Shown: positions 43,538 to 55,257 of the stretch, in pieces | Layout: each line of letters opens with the position of its first letter | How positions within the stretch are numbered: the first letter of the stretch is position 1 | NCBI GenBank assembly: GCA_022575985.1 | Contig: JAKSXM010000272.1 | Span: 4,650,001 to 4,714,000, forward strand | Length of the DNA stretch: 64,000 nucleotides | Direction: 5' to 3' | From: Anagrus nilaparvatae | Taxonomy: Eukaryota > Arthropoda > Insecta > Hymenoptera > Mymaridae | Notes under the pieces: model-generated | The model's database searches: none | Told to the model about the DNA's origin: nothing | What the model saw: the letters and a program-made list of their open reading frames with translations, nothing else | Made by a program: the position numbers and the translations under genes

Positions 43538-44001
43538 CTAAGGCCTGATGGCGTCTACGGTGGAATACCCCTCGCGGAAGCCGTGTTGTTCCTCAGAGAG
43601 ATCACCGCCCTCCACGATCGCTAGCTTTGATCTAGCCCGGAGCATGCTCTCCATCACCTTGCCAATGGTATTTAACATACATAGTGGTCTATAAGATGAC
43701 GGAGAGTCGGATGCTCCTTCCTTTCCTTTGTTCAGGAGACGAGACGAGCCACCTTCCACTTCCTCGGAAACACTCCGTCCATTAAGCAAGCATTAAACAT
43801 GCCCAGCAGCATACCAGGGATTACTAGTACGGCCCGTTTGAGGACTTCCGATGCTATCCCTTCAGGTCCCGGCGCCTTGCCATTTTTCATGGCTTTGATA
43901 GCCTTGAACATCTTAGCCTCGCTGTATAGTGGCACTTCATCCCTGGGTATTTCCTCTACCGGATGCTCCCAGATGGGCAGTTCAGGGAAAAGCGCACCCA
44001 C
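43538..44001 (-). pseudogene. R1-type LINE RT, N-terminal motifs
   Basis: Two overlapping frames read MKNGKAPGPEGIASEVLKRA and FNACLMDGVFPRKWKVARLV (44001-43732), then LLNKGKEG, SSYRPLCMLNTIGKVMESML and EEQHGFREGYSTVDAI (43789-43538). These are the first RT motifs of R1-clade LINEs. A frameshift near 43735 separates them. Confidence 0.88.
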
Positions 44002-44509
44002 TATCCTTTCGGTCGTTGCCCCGGTTCAATTATCGGACCTCCGGTTCAATTTGCCCTTTACGACTTTATAACCAAGGCCCCGGAGGTCCTTATTTACGTC
44101 TTCGCGTAATGAACGCTGGCAGCGAGCCTTGCTTTGGCAGATGGCGTTAGCCAGCCGATGTTTAGCATCTTTGTGTTCCCGAGAGATCACCGCAGCCTCA
44201 GGTGTTTTCCGTGCTCTCTGCACTTTCCTTCGCGCCCTTTGACACTCCCTTCAGAGCTCCGCTATTTCTAAGGTCCACCAGTAAACTGGCTTTCTCCCCT
44301 TCCATAGCCGCGGGCGAGGCATGGAGGCATCGCAAGCGCCGCGTACTAACGAGGTTACTTTCTTTACTAAGATTTACGGCTCGCGGGGACTTGTGAGTCC
44401 TTCGCGCCAAGCGAGAATAGACGCTGACTCTATCCGAAGATATTTTTCGAATCTGTTTTCGTCAATCTTTGGCACGTTCCAACCCAGGGGAACGGTTTAT
44501 TAATTTGGA

Positions 44510-44645
44510 TTATTAATTTGATGTTATAACCATTATTTTTAGCAATCTGTTTGATTATATTAATTTCATTATTAAAATCTTCAGTATCCATTGAAATTGA
44601 CAAAGCTCTAAAAGCTGCTAGTTTTTGGTTTTTGGGATGATGTGA
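44510..44645 (-). pseudogene. Penelope-like RT fragment
   Basis: Minus-strand translation SHHPKNQKLAAFRAL, then DTEDFNNEINIIKQIAKNNG. It resembles the segment after the RT core of Penelope-like elements (HP..QK.AAFR...A). It is sandwiched between the R1-type LINE start (44495) and the Polinton integrase (from about 44650), with abrupt junctions on both sides. Confidence 0.55.
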
Positions 44646-44649
44646 GTCA

Positions 44650-45125
44650 TTGTATATTTACATTGGAAAATCTTTGCAAAACTGATAATTCATTCTCATG
44701 ATTCACATCCTTAGGTTTCATTCTAATAGCTCGTTGTTAGTTTTGTTATACTTGTAAATTAATTCAGTTAAAATATCAATCAATTTATGATTTCCTTGAA
44801 GACTAAATTTTTTCCACATTATACTTTTCAAAGTACGATTGAGACGCTCCACACTTTAAGCATTCAAATGGATGTACGTAAACTATAAATGAACTTTGTA
44901 TGTTTGCAACAATTGTTTACAAGTCTTATTGTATAATTTAGTTTCCTAGTCAACGTGAAGTTTCGATGGCACTCGCCCCTGTTTAAATATTAATTCCAAT
45001 GACTTAAAAACTTTTTCACCTGTTTTTTGCTTCAATGGTACAGCCCAAGCATACTTTGAATAATTATCTATTACAGTGAATAAATAGTTATATCCTTTAT
45101 TAAAATTCACTTTATCTTTAACTTA
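44650..45125 (-). pseudogene. Polinton/Maverick integrase fragment
   Basis: Minus-strand translation contains YNYLFTVIDNYSKYAWAVPL, GRVPSKLHVD followed by a stop, SVERLNRTLKSIMWKKF, and MKPKDVNHENELSV. The order and spacing of the D, D and E residues and the surrounding words match the integrase of Polinton (Maverick) elements. At least three in-frame stops are present. No other Polinton gene was recognised. Confidence 0.8.
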
Positions 45126-45884
45126 TAGTTTTGGAACTACAGAATAAAATTGACACAAGTAAACTATCAACATATTTATGTCTCTTGAATAAAATGCATT
45201 ACAACTCTTCTGCTTCTCCAATTAAATATCATCAAAAATTCAAAAATCTTGTAATATTTTGAACAAAGGCCTATTCCCTCCTCAGAACATAAAAATTTAT
45301 TTTTATATAATATAATATTTACATATCACTCTTCTAATGTTTCTAATTTTTTGTTAACAATCTTCCTAATTTTTTGGCTACACTTTTAAAATACAATTTT
45401 CTTCTGGATTAATGGTATTAATTTTCAAAAAAATGTGCGAAAAATTGCAATTTTTGAAAAAAATTTAATAATTATCACAATTTTTAGGCCTAACTTTAAG
45501 CACCTGTATTCAGCGTATTTTTTTGAAAAAAAAAAAATATTTAGTAATTTATAATCTAATAAAGCGCCAATTTTGTAAAAATTATCTCAATTGTTTCTAC
45601 TCGAAAACTTATCCAGAAAAAGTAATATTTTTTTGTTTTCTAAATGAGTCTGTAACCTTAATGAATAAACTTCTTTTATGTAAGAGGCAGGAAAATCATT
45701 TAATTCTAACCTATATACAACATTGGCATTTTCTAATAATCTAGTTTTGACCTTGCCCTTTTTACAAAAATGGATAAGTCGTCTTGAGTATAAGCAATAG
45801 TAATAATATTATATTTTTTTTTAAATATTTTTGATAATATTAAACATGAATTTTTTTTTTTATTTTATGAAGAAAATGTGTGAG
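45126..45884. other. AT-rich DNA, no clear gene
   Basis: AT-rich sequence upstream (minus sense) of the integrase fragment. It may include decayed Polinton sequence, but I cannot recognise motifs. The 73-codon forward frame at 45523 has none either. Confidence 0.45.
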
Positions 45885-46215
45885 ACGAGCCAATCCTGGA
45901 ATGTTTGCAGGCCTTCAAAAGGCCCCCAGCTTTTTATGACCACCCAGCTGTACAAATTATAACTGGGAGACTTAGCCGGTGCCAAAAGCCAGATTTCTAC
46001 TTACTAAACATACTTTAAAACCCCTTGCGTTTTTTGCTCCAGACCGAGACTCCCTTTTCAGGTATAAATTTTTTTTTGAGGAGCGCGGCCTAGGAAACTA
46101 GCCGCTGCCTTTCCTTTGCTCAGGTACGGGGAGGGCGAGCTGCTACAATAGAAAGCCCTCTTCTTTCTTAATCCACAGAGTAGCTTATCCGTACTCTCCT
46201 ATCTTGTTCCAATTT
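45885..46215 (-). mobile_element. R1-type LINE, 3' UTR-only copy
   Basis: Matches 41150-41475 in order: GACCACCCAGCTGTACAAAT, GACTCCCTTTTCAGGTATAA, GGGCGAGCTGCTAC and AAAGCCCTC. It includes only the 3' UTR and a few coding bases, as expected for strong 5' truncation at insertion. It is GC-richer than its surroundings. Confidence 0.75.
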
Positions 46216-46389
46216 TAACTCGGCCGGTTTGCGTTTTCTTTTAGGGAACTTGAACTTTTGGTAATTTAAAATATTATTTGAGACCATTTTATAATTATTA
46301 GTAGGAATAGCTATTGTCGTGATCTTATTATTATTTCCATTTATACTATTATTATGTGTTTTTTTTTGTGATAATATATAGTCTTTTGT

Positions 46390-46990
46390 TCCAAATTTAT
46401 TTATAATGGATTAATATTTTCTTACAGAATCGTATGTTTTCTTTTTGTAATACGGGATCAGGAAGGTAATATTTCTTTATTAGTGTAACAGAAAATGAGT
46501 GTTTCTGAAACCAATTAGTGATAATTTTGTTATTATTTCTAATTAGTTTGAGATTCAAAAAGCTTATACTTTTATCATTTTCAATTTCTATTGATTTTAT
46601 GTCATTATTGAAACTATTCATTTGTTTTTGAGGATTAACGTTATTGTGTCATCAACATAACTAAAGTATAATAAGGCTGTAAAATAAAATTTTAGTAGGG
46701 CTTAAATTTCTACATCTTCCATGACTATGTCAGCAAAAAATGGAGAGATTGATAAATCCATTTGGATGCCGGAAATTTTTTTATAGACTTTATTATTAAA
46801 TATGAAGCATAAATTGTCAAAACTTAATTTTACAATAAAAATGATGAAATGATATGGAGTTTTCGATTTGAAATGTATATAAGTTATAAATGTATATTAG
46901 GTGTTTTAACAGTTCATAAGTTGTTTTTTGTAAGTATTGTAATATAAACAATTTATCAAAACTAATAATTTCATTGTATTTAAAAAGAAT
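46390..46990 (-). pseudogene. Penelope-like reverse transcriptase fragment
   Basis: Minus-strand frames read CFIFNNKVYKKISGIQMD, LSISPFFADIVMEDVE, FSYVDDTITLILKN and SISFLNLKLIRNNNKIITNW. This is the order of a Penelope-like RT: the region before motif B, motif B, the YVDD catalytic motif and the following strand. It has stops and frame changes; no GIY-YIG domain was found. Confidence 0.75.
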
Positions 46991-47085
46991 ATACTAAATA
47001 TATTATTCTGGATGTTCAAATGATTTAATAAGTTTATTTCTTTTAGTGTTGGTATGTAATTTAGTTATATAAAAATATGTACATA

Positions 47086-47380
47086 ATACACTGGCAGTAG
47101 TACGGGAAAGCAGATATCCCATTCGGGAAAGAATCTTCCCATAAATTTGTATAAAATCTTTCTTATGTTTTTGGAGCGCTGTTATCTCAAAATAAGAAAA
47201 ATACCTCCCTAAATACCTTCCGCCGATAAAGAAGATTGCAGTTTTTACTACTCTAATTCTATTATTAAAAAATTTGGGGAAGATTCTTTCCCAAAATAAG
47301 AAATATTCCATCCTAAAAGCTTGAGAACTCTGTTGTTTTAACTGAGGGAATGATTCCTTCCCCTACTACTGTCAGTGTAT
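47086..47380. mobile_element. 295-bp MITE with ATACACTGGCAGTAGTA ends
   Basis: The left end ATACACTGGCAGTAGTACGG and the reverse complement of the right end (ATACACTGACAGTAGTAGGG) match over about 23 bp. Inner inverted similarity includes GGGAAAGAATCTTCCC against GGGGAAGATTCTTTCCC. A TA may be the target duplication. The 102-codon frame crossing it is not a gene. Confidence 0.85.
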
Positions 47381-47606
47381 ATTATATCAAAAATAATTTT
47401 TTATAGTCTAAAGAGGGACCAGTCTTTGGTCCAAAATATTACAAGATTTATAAATTCTAAAACACTTGTTTTGTTTATTTATAATCCTATTGATCAATAT
47501 TTTTAATACTCCAATTAGAATAAAATAAAAATAATTTTTTTCCATTTTTTTTTGCGTAATTAGTATACCTATTTAAATAATTAGATTTATTAATGAAACA
47601 ACTTAC

Positions 47607-47674
47607 TTGAAAAATTTGTTTGAGAGAAAATAGAGCTCTCCTCAATTCACGGCCATGGCTGTTCAATAATTTTT
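47607..47674 (-). CDS. Fhos: FHOD-type formin, internal exon
   Basis: A 68-nt exon on the minus strand has acceptor TTTTTTTTTACAG before 47674 and donor GTAAGT after 47607. It enters with two bases of a split codon and reads KLLNSHGRELRRALFSLKQ, then IFQ, ending in phase 0. 'LRRSLFSLKQIFQ' immediately before 'EDKDLV' is the conserved order in FHOD formins, and the next recognised exon (30226-30121) begins exactly there. The connecting intron is 17.4 kb. The preceding exon was not found up to base 64000, so the upstream intron exceeds 16 kb. Confidence 0.92.
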
Positions 47675-47799
47675 CTGTAAAAAAAAATTTTTTAAATTAA
47701 ACTTTTTGTGTAAAAAAGTGCATTCTTTGCTATTTTTTTATACTTTTCAATGCTTTAAATTTAATAAAATTGATCCAAATGAGACTTTGGTAATTTTTT

Positions 47800-48960
47800 T
47801 TTAAAATGTTTTTGTAAGTACTACAAAATGAAATCCTGATGAATGAATCGATCTTTAGGGATGGAAATGATTTATACAAGGTAACAATGGGTCCAGCTGG
47901 ATACAACAAAAACCAACGAATAAAATTAGCAATCCAAGGGTCCATCGGACCCCATTGGGAAAAAATAAAATCCTGATATAGAAATCGATCTTTAGGGATA
48001 AAAATGGTTCTTGGAGGTAAAAAATGGGTTCAGCTGGATAAAATAAATGCTAATGGAGAAGAACGGCTATCTTGGGGCCTAATCTGTGAAAAATAAAATC
48101 CTGACGTATAAATATATACCCAGGGATGAAAGGTAAAAAATGGGATTAGGTCCAATTAGTCTCTTAGTGGCTAATTTTAACAGACGTTGTTTATGTTATC
48201 ATACAAGATCCAATTTTACCCATGGAGCCAATTTCTAGGGGTCGATTTATGCATCAGCATAGGTCCTTGGATGGATAATCTATTGGTATTTGTTGCATCC
48301 AGCTGGACACATTTTTACCACTATAATTCATATTCATCCCTAAAGATCGATTTATAAATCAGGATTTGATTTTTTCCCTAATGGGCTCAGTAGCACCCGG
48401 TATGGACGATTTTATCAGTTGTTATTTGTTTTATCCTGTTGGATCAATTCTGTATCCTTACAGTCCATTTTCATCTCTAACAATCAATTTGTACAGCGGA
48501 ATCTCATTTTTTTCCAATAGGGCCCAATAGAACCCAGGATGGACTACTTTATCAGTTGTTATTTGTTTTATCCTGTTTAACCAATTTTGTACCCTCATTT
48601 TAATCCCTGGGGATCGATTTGTACAGCTGGATCTCATTTTTTTCCGATCGGGTCGAATAGACCCTAGGATGGGCGACTTTATCAGTTGTTATTTAATTTA
48701 TTCTGCTGAACCCATTTTTTACTCTTATAGTCCTTATAAATATATTCTTATTCGTGGAAACCTATTTGTACAGCGAGATCTCATTTTTTTCTGATGGGTC
48801 CCAATGGGTTTCTAGATAGTTAATTCTGTCTTAAGGTATTTATTTTATCATGTGGGACCCATTTTTTACCTCCAAAGTCCATTTTTATCGTCGATAATTT
48901 ATATTAGTATTTTATTTTAGGCCGGAGGGGCCCAATTGGCTCCTACAGGTTATTTTTTTC
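47800..48960. repeat. Head-to-head tandem array, about 130-bp units
   Basis: About three forward units (47800-48160; AATCCTGAT, AATCGATCTTTAGGGAT, AAAATGGGTTCAGCTGGAT) face five or six inverted units (about 48230-48960; ATCCCTAAAGATCGATTTAT, ATTTGTTTTATCCTG, GGGCCCAATAGAACCCAGG). Units are diverged. The array starts about 125 bp upstream (minus sense) of the FHOD exon acceptor. No gene is seen. Confidence 0.85.
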
Positions 48961-49044
48961 CTCTTCTTATAATGTCCCTAACTAGGTTACGAATCCCTAA
49001 GGTCCATTCTATACGTGCTAATTAAAGTTATATTAAAAAAAAAA

Positions 49045-50215
49045 CGCTGCCAATTAATTGGCAGTATGGTTCCTCATTAATAATAACAAAATGTTTTAAA
49101 TGGTCTATTTTACCTAGTAAAAACGATAATTCTCGATAATAGTACTTTCATGGAAAAAAATTAAATACTACGTCCCAAAAGAAAAAAGATATTGTTATTT
49201 TTTTATTTTTTTATGTAAAATATTTTTTAAAAAAATTTCAAAAAATTAAGTATCGGGTAAAAACGATAATTCTAGATAAGTAAATCATATGAAAAATCTA
49301 GGTACTACGTCCAAAAAGAAAATAAATATTGCTGTTTCTTTAATATTTTTATGCCAAAAATTTTGAGACAAAAATTAAAAAAAAATTGAGTATCAGATTT
49401 GAGATATCGAGTAAAAACAATATTTTCAAAATTTAGTACTTTTATAGAAATAAATTAGGTGATACGTTCAAAACAAAAAAAATATTTCTGTTTTCTTTTT
49501 ATTTTTATTTTTTTTGAAAAATTTTAAGGTAAAAATTTTCAAAAAATTAAGTTTCAGATTCAAAAAACTAACTATAAAGTATATTTCTAAAACTAATATT
49601 CCCTCAGAGAAAAATGAGGCACTACTTTCAAAAATCAAAAAAATATTTCTGGTTTTTTTATTTTTTTATGCAAAGAGTTTTGAGAAAAAAAAGTTCAAAA
49701 AATTAAGTGTCAAATTGGAGATATCGAGTCATAAGCATATTTTTAGATATTGGTACTTTCATAGGAAAAAAACAGTTACTACATCCAAAAAGAAAAAAAT
49801 ATTACGATTTTTTTTATTTTTATTTTTCTAAAATTTTGAGAAAAAATTTTGAAAAATTAAGTATCAGAAGATTCAAAAAATTACTATAAACCATATTTCT
49901 AAAACTATTACTCCCATAGAAATAAATTAGGTGCTACGTCCAAAGAGAAAAAAAATTTCGTGTTTTTTGTATTTTTTTGTGACGAAGATTTTGGGAAAAA
50001 AATTTTAAAAAAATTAATTATCAGATTCGACATATCGAGTAAAAATCATACTTTCCAATATAAGTACTTTCATGGAAATAAATGAGGTATTACATCAAAA
50101 TTAAATAAAAAAAAAATACTTTGAGATTTGAATTCCATAATGGTTGTGAAATACCACCGATTACATAAAGACACACACACACAGATTTTTTTTTAAAACC
50201 TGTTTTTTTGCTTCA
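49045..50215 (+). mobile_element. GGTTCCTCA-family repeat, copy 3
   Basis: The hairpin CTGCCAATTAATTGGCAG (about 49047-49064) precedes GGTTCCTCA (49070). About seven diverged internal units follow (TACTACGTCCAAAAAG, GATATCGAGTAAAAA, TTTCATGGAAATAAAT), then a short CA run near 50170. The far terminus is missing; the copy is cut where the long repeat at 50249 begins. Two overlapping forward frames near 49514-49889 are translations of the repeat units. Confidence 0.75.
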
Positions 50216-50248
50216 TTAGGTCTTAGGAATCTTCATTAGGTCTTCATT

Positions 50249-51180
50249 AGGAATAGTTTGGGGTTACAAAAAAGTCACTCAGCCAAAATTTTAGCCCTCT
50301 AGCACCTCATGGGGCCGAAATATGGCCGTTTAAAGGTCAAAAAATAGGCTAATTTAGCTCTTTTTTAAAATTACGCCATTCCCTTAAATTTACTTCAAAT
50401 TTCATCTTACTGGTCATATTTTAACCGCTAAAAAGTCTACATTTTGTAAAAAAATTTTTAGCCAATTCCATGGAGTCAACTTTTTTTTGGCATTGATAAA
50501 CGTAAAATGAATTTTATTAAAAAAGCTGATTTTCAAAATAATACCGTGGCTTAAGATCAACTCAAAAATACTTCTGATTGGTTGCAATTTTTTTGTCTAC
50601 TCAAGACCTTTCAAATGCGACCCTAAAATTTAAAATCGGTGGATTTAAACCGGAGATATTTTAGCGGCGGCTGTTTTTGAAAAATGCGTTTTTTTGACAT
50701 TTTTCGCCACCTGGCATTTTTTTCTAAGTGCTTTAAAATGTCTGAAACTTTCAGGAAAATAAGTTCAATATATGTACTACAAATTTCATAAAAATTTTCT
50801 TTGCTTATTTGCCTTTAAAGCCCTTTTTTGACTCATTCAAATTCAACCTTTCCAATTTCCGGAATTTTCCATTTTCCGGCTTTTCCTGTAATCTAATAAA
50901 AATTCTGACTCGATTTTTGGATTCCTCGGGAAATTTTACTATAGACCCTCTTTTTTTAGTAATTTTGAACATCTCTGGAATGCTGTATAAAAAAAAGAAA
51001 AAAGAATTTGCATAAAAATAAAAATAAAATTGAAATTGATAAAATTAAAATTTTTTTTGTTTGTCAATTTTATAAATTTAAATTTATTTTTATTTTTATG
51101 CAAATTCTTTTTTCTTTTTTTTATACAGCATCACAGAGATGTTCAAAATTACTAAAAAAAGAGGGTCTATAGTAAAATTT
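50249..51180 (+). repeat. Long interspersed repeat, copy 1
   Basis: About 830 bp, beginning GGAATAGTTTGGGGTTAC, recurs almost unchanged at 62807-63640. The right portion ends in a palindrome (about 50930-51180) with arms GATTCCTCGGGAAATTTTAC and GTAAAATTTTCCGAGGAATC around a loop of about 70 bp. It has no protein, so it may be a foldback or MITE-type element. Confidence 0.85.
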
Positions 51181-51600
51181 TCCGAGGAATCAAAAAAAAT
51201 TTTGACCCCGGAATCGGATAGCCAGAGAAATTTCCTATCCATGGCTATAAGGAAAAAATTTTTCATGCTAATGTAAGTTTTTTACAGCAATAATCAAAAA
51301 AATTATGACTCATTTTTCTTACTTTTTTTACAAAAGTCCAAAACACAAAAATGGCTGCCGAAAATCGAGATTTTGCTCTGGAAGGCTAAAAATTGGGCTG
51401 GTGACTTCTTTTTGGTATTACTTTCAGAAAAAAAAACACTTTTGTGCAGTTTTGAAGACCCGACCATACAATTCGCCCTCACTTCATTTAAATCTACCCA
51501 TATATTTACTGAATATTTGGGAGTTATCAGTTTTGCGATGCCAAATGCATTTTTATCAGGTTAAATCATAAGGTATATAAATTTGTTAATATATTATTAT
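51181..51600. other. No assignable feature
   Basis: Contains two overlapping short frames (51305-51571) with no recognisable motif and no splice-bounded exon. Confidence 0.45.
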
Positions 51601-51610
51601 AATATTATTA

Positions 51611-51950
51611 CTAGCTGATTGGCCTCGCGATGCTCGGCTTAATCAAATAAAAACTCTTGTGCATTAATTTTTTTATATTTTAATCAAATTTAGTTAATTA
51701 TAATAAATTTAATCATACGTGATTAAAATGCAATTTAATTTTATTTAAAAACGAATGAGAACAGAATTAATTTTATGCTTCTAAAATTAACAATAAAATT
51801 TTATAATTCATATTAAGAAAAAGTTACATGATTATTTATAAATATTTATAACTAATGAGATATATTTTATAACATAAATAATTATTGATAATAAATAATA
51901 ATTGAAAATAAAGTATAGTGATATGCAGCTTTTTTAACAAAATTTTCAGT
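51611..51950 (-). mobile_element. Possible Helitron 3' end
   Basis: On the minus strand, a GC-richer stretch GCCGAGCATCGCGAGGCC is followed by AATCAG and CTAG, then T. This resembles Helitron 3' termini, but the stem is weak (GCC/GGC). The element body to the right is AT-rich and its 5' end is not identifiable, so the right limit given is arbitrary. Confidence 0.35.
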
Positions 51951-51954
51951 TTTT

Positions 51955-53777
51955 TTCATACTGTAGACAATCAATATTTAAATATTTTCAATTTTCATAT
52001 ATACATAACAACTGATATTGTAGACAATCAATATGAATATGACTATAGAATGAAATTTTCATAATTTTTTATTGTTTTCTATGGTGAAATTTTTTTAGCT
52101 TTTTCATAAACAAAACAGCCAGCAATATAGATTGAAAATTTTGAATTTTTTTTATAATGTAGACAGCCAATATAAATTTTGCTATAGAGTGAAATTTTTA
52201 TAATTTTTTGTTTTTCAATTAATAGTACAGCCAATATCCATTTTACTCTATGGTGAAATTTTTGGGATTTTCCATATATAAAACAACTAACAATATAGAT
52301 TGAAATTTTTACTGTTTTTTTATATTTTAGACAATCAATATAAATTTTACTGTGGAGTGAAATACCGTATAGGAGCCGGTTTTCGATCAGAAGTCACTTT
52401 CTTATACCTAGCTATATCTTTATTTGTTGAAAAATATACTTTAAAATTAATATTTGGAGTTAAATATTGTTGCATTTGATCAGGGAAATCCTATATTTTA
52501 CTATCCCAATTAAAAAAATGTCAAATTTATTGATGGATAATTTATAATTTACATTTATTACAAGTGTGCAAGGTAAGGTAATTTCGATAATGCAAATTCT
52601 ATTTTTGATAATAGTATCATATTGATCGAATTAATTTTCGATAATTTGAAAATCGCTACAACTAAGTTAAAATCGTGCGCGTTTTAATAGAATTCTTATA
52701 GGTATAACTATATACCTATTTCTTAACTCCCTTTTCACTTCTTTTTTATTGTTTTTTTAATATAAAATACCTATAATAAGAGTAAAATATAGTAAACAGC
52801 AGATGAACTACACACTTGTATAATCATGTATTTTAAACATTTATTTATTAAAATTTGCTTTTTAATTTTAATTAACGAAAGATAATAGTTGATATAATGT
52901 TTTTAAAACTCAAGGAAACAAAATAGGCGCCTTATGTAAGCAACCTGTTGTATATGTTCAGTTTGCGCGCGACTTTATTAGGGGTCGTTTACCTGTTTAA
53001 TTATTTGTGTATTTAAAAGTAAAAACGACATAAATTTTATGAAAAAAGTGTTGGAATATAGTTTTTATATATTTTTAATATTAAAATAAAGGTTTTTTTT
53101 CATTTCAAAGCGTGTATACGTAATTTTTATTAAAATCAAAGCATTTACGAGCATTTATTGTGTTATATAAACAAAGTGATACATAAGTATATAAGTACTT
53201 TAAATTGTGTTTATGTGTGTTGGTTTATTAAATATTCTATTAATTATTATAAAATATAGTATAAATAATGTAATTATGACAAATTTAGTGTATTATTATT
53301 AAATAAATATCATTTAAATTAAAAAAAGTGTAATTAAATTGAAAATATCGAAAATACCCATACGTGTAAAAAAATTCGGATTCGATTATCGATATACCTA
53401 TTTAAAATAAATTTGCAATAAATAAGTGAATATAACCCTTTCCCTTCATTTATTAAAGCATCACAACGTAATTAAAAGCATTTTTAATATTCGGCATAGA
53501 GTAGGTATCCCTAAAACTCGATTTTAATAACACACGAGATTTGATGAAAACGATGAGTAAAATCTCCTAAGGTTGTACAAGACAGCATTTTTCTAATTTT
53601 TTTTATTAATTTAAGTTGTTTTTTAATATCGGTAACGTAGAAATTAGTTCCTTAGGGTATGTAGTTTCATAAGAAAATTCGGTTTTAGATAAATGATGCA
53701 TACTTTTTTATATAAAAGCTAATTTGTATGTATTTGATCGAAAGCCAATACGTTCGAAAACTGGCTCCTATACGGTA

Positions 53778-53836
<59 letters not shown>

Positions 53837-54180
53837 CCATAAATGGGACGGAAGATATCCATTTTACTCCATAGTGAAATTTTTTGGGTTTTTTCTTATA
53901 TAAAACTGTCCAAAATATAGATTGAAATTTTTTCAGTTTCTTCATATTGTAGACAATCAATATGAATTTTACTATCGAGTGAAACTTTTATAATATTTTT
54001 TATAAACTTTTATAATTTTTATAATGTTTTCATAAATAGAACAGCCGATATCCATTATACTCTATATATGGTTAAATTTTTGAGTTTCTTCATATATAAA
54101 ACAACTAACATTATAGATTGAAATTTTTGCTGTTTTTTTATATTGCAGAGAATCAATATTAATTTTACTCTAGAGTGAAA
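51955..54180 (+). repeat. Tandem array interrupted by a TIR element
   Basis: Units built from ATATAGATTGAAATTTTT, GTAGACAATCAATATGAAT, TTTACTATAGAGTGAAATTT and ACAGCCGATATCCATTTTAC repeat over 51955-52361 and again over 53780-54180. The element at 52361-53779 separates the two halves. Related units recur at 54475-54965 and, inverted, at 60900-61740 and 55900-56150. Confidence 0.8.
52361..53779. mobile_element. 1.4-kb TIR element
   Basis: Termini AATACCGTATAGGAGCCGGT and the reverse complement AATACCGTATAGGAGCCAGT begin a TIR of about 27 bp continuing TTTTCGA. It is inserted within a GTGAAAT|ATTT step of the surrounding tandem array. No transposase frame is present. The interior is AT-rich with no recognised exon. 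Confidence 0.85.
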
Positions 54181-54188
54181 TATTTATG

Positions 54189-54475
54189 ATTTTGGTTCCT
54201 CATAGAGGACCCATTGTTTTAGGTGAAATTTTTATTTCTGATTTTTTGACATATACGCACGTTTTGAGATCTCAGGATTCTAAAAACCAGTTTTTAAAAA
54301 AATTATGTATGTGTGCGTATGTGAGTGTATGTATGTAAGTATGTATATAGCACTGTCACCGGTGATATTTCACATTAAGACCTATTTTTTTTATAAAATT
54401 TTTTTCACCAAAAAATCTCTAGGTATTTGTTTTTTTTTTAATTTGGATGTAATACCTCATTTTTTTCCATGCAAG
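54189..54475 (+). mobile_element. GGTTCCTCA-family repeat, copy 4 (truncated)
   Basis: GGTTCCTCATAGAGGACC, a TG/TATG-rich run (about 54306-54345), CCGGTGATATTTCACATT, TTTTTCACCAAAAAAT and ATGTAATACCTCATTT follow the order of copy 2. It ends at about 54475, where array units resume. Confidence 0.7.
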
Positions 54476-55257
54476 TAAATTTTTGTAGTATTTTCATATT
54501 GTAAACAGCCAATTTGAACTTTACTATACAATTAAATTTTTTAAATTTCTGTTATTTTTATTCTTAAGACTGCCGATATCTATCTTATTTCATAATGAAA
54601 TTTTTTGAGTTTTTGCATATATAAATAGCCGACAATATAGATGGTAAATTTTTTAGTTTTTTCATATTGTAAACTGCCAATATGAATTTTACTATACATT
54701 TAAATATTTCTAATTTTTTTTTTCATACTTAGGACTGCCGATAATATCTATATTATTACATCGTGAAATTTTTTTAATTTTTCATATATAAAATAACCAG
54801 AAATATAGATTGAAATTTTTGTAGTTTTTTCATATTGTAACAGCTAATATGAATTTTACTATATAGTTAAATTCTTAAAATTTTTGTTTTTTTCTATTAT
54901 TCTTAGGACTGCCGATGTCTATATTATTTCATATTCAAATTTTTGAGTCATTTCATATACAAAACAAAAGAGCTTCGGTGCAAATTACTCCTTGGAAAAA
55001 ATGCTATAGAGTTGACGCTTTTTTTTAAATTTTAGCTCACGGCACAGAGTTACAACTATTTAAAGCTAAGAAGTACAAAATTTAAAAACTCAAAAATTGG
55101 TCATTTTCATCACTTCATATCTTAAAATGGTTTATATTAAAATATAAAAACCAAAATGCTTCGTTTTTATTAAACGCATTTCTAAAGCCGCTTTTTTGTT
55201 GTTTTTTATTTAATGTATTTATTAAAAAGAAATAGCACAAAAAAGACTTAGAGTCCG

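Larger units (their letters stand above)
41150..44495 (-). mobile_element. R1-type LINE, broken, split by solo LTR
   Basis: Right to left: linker (GWNVPKIDENRFEKYL, 44490-44440; ACDASMPRPRLWKG), RT N-terminal motifs (44000-43540), motif B region (about 43390-43320), thumb (42040-41960), C-terminal zinc region (41874-41476) and 3' UTR to about 41150. It belongs to the same family as 11483-13201. There is a stop at Q of the QGSVLGP motif. YADD is lost: the sequence reads GLLHDMALTLK where YADDVALTIT is expected. It is 5' truncated, and a 909-bp LTR lies inside. Confidence 0.85.

Noticed and set aside
47003..47311. 102-codon minus-strand frame
   Set aside because: It spans a 295-bp MITE and its flank; the terminal repeats of the MITE explain the sequence.
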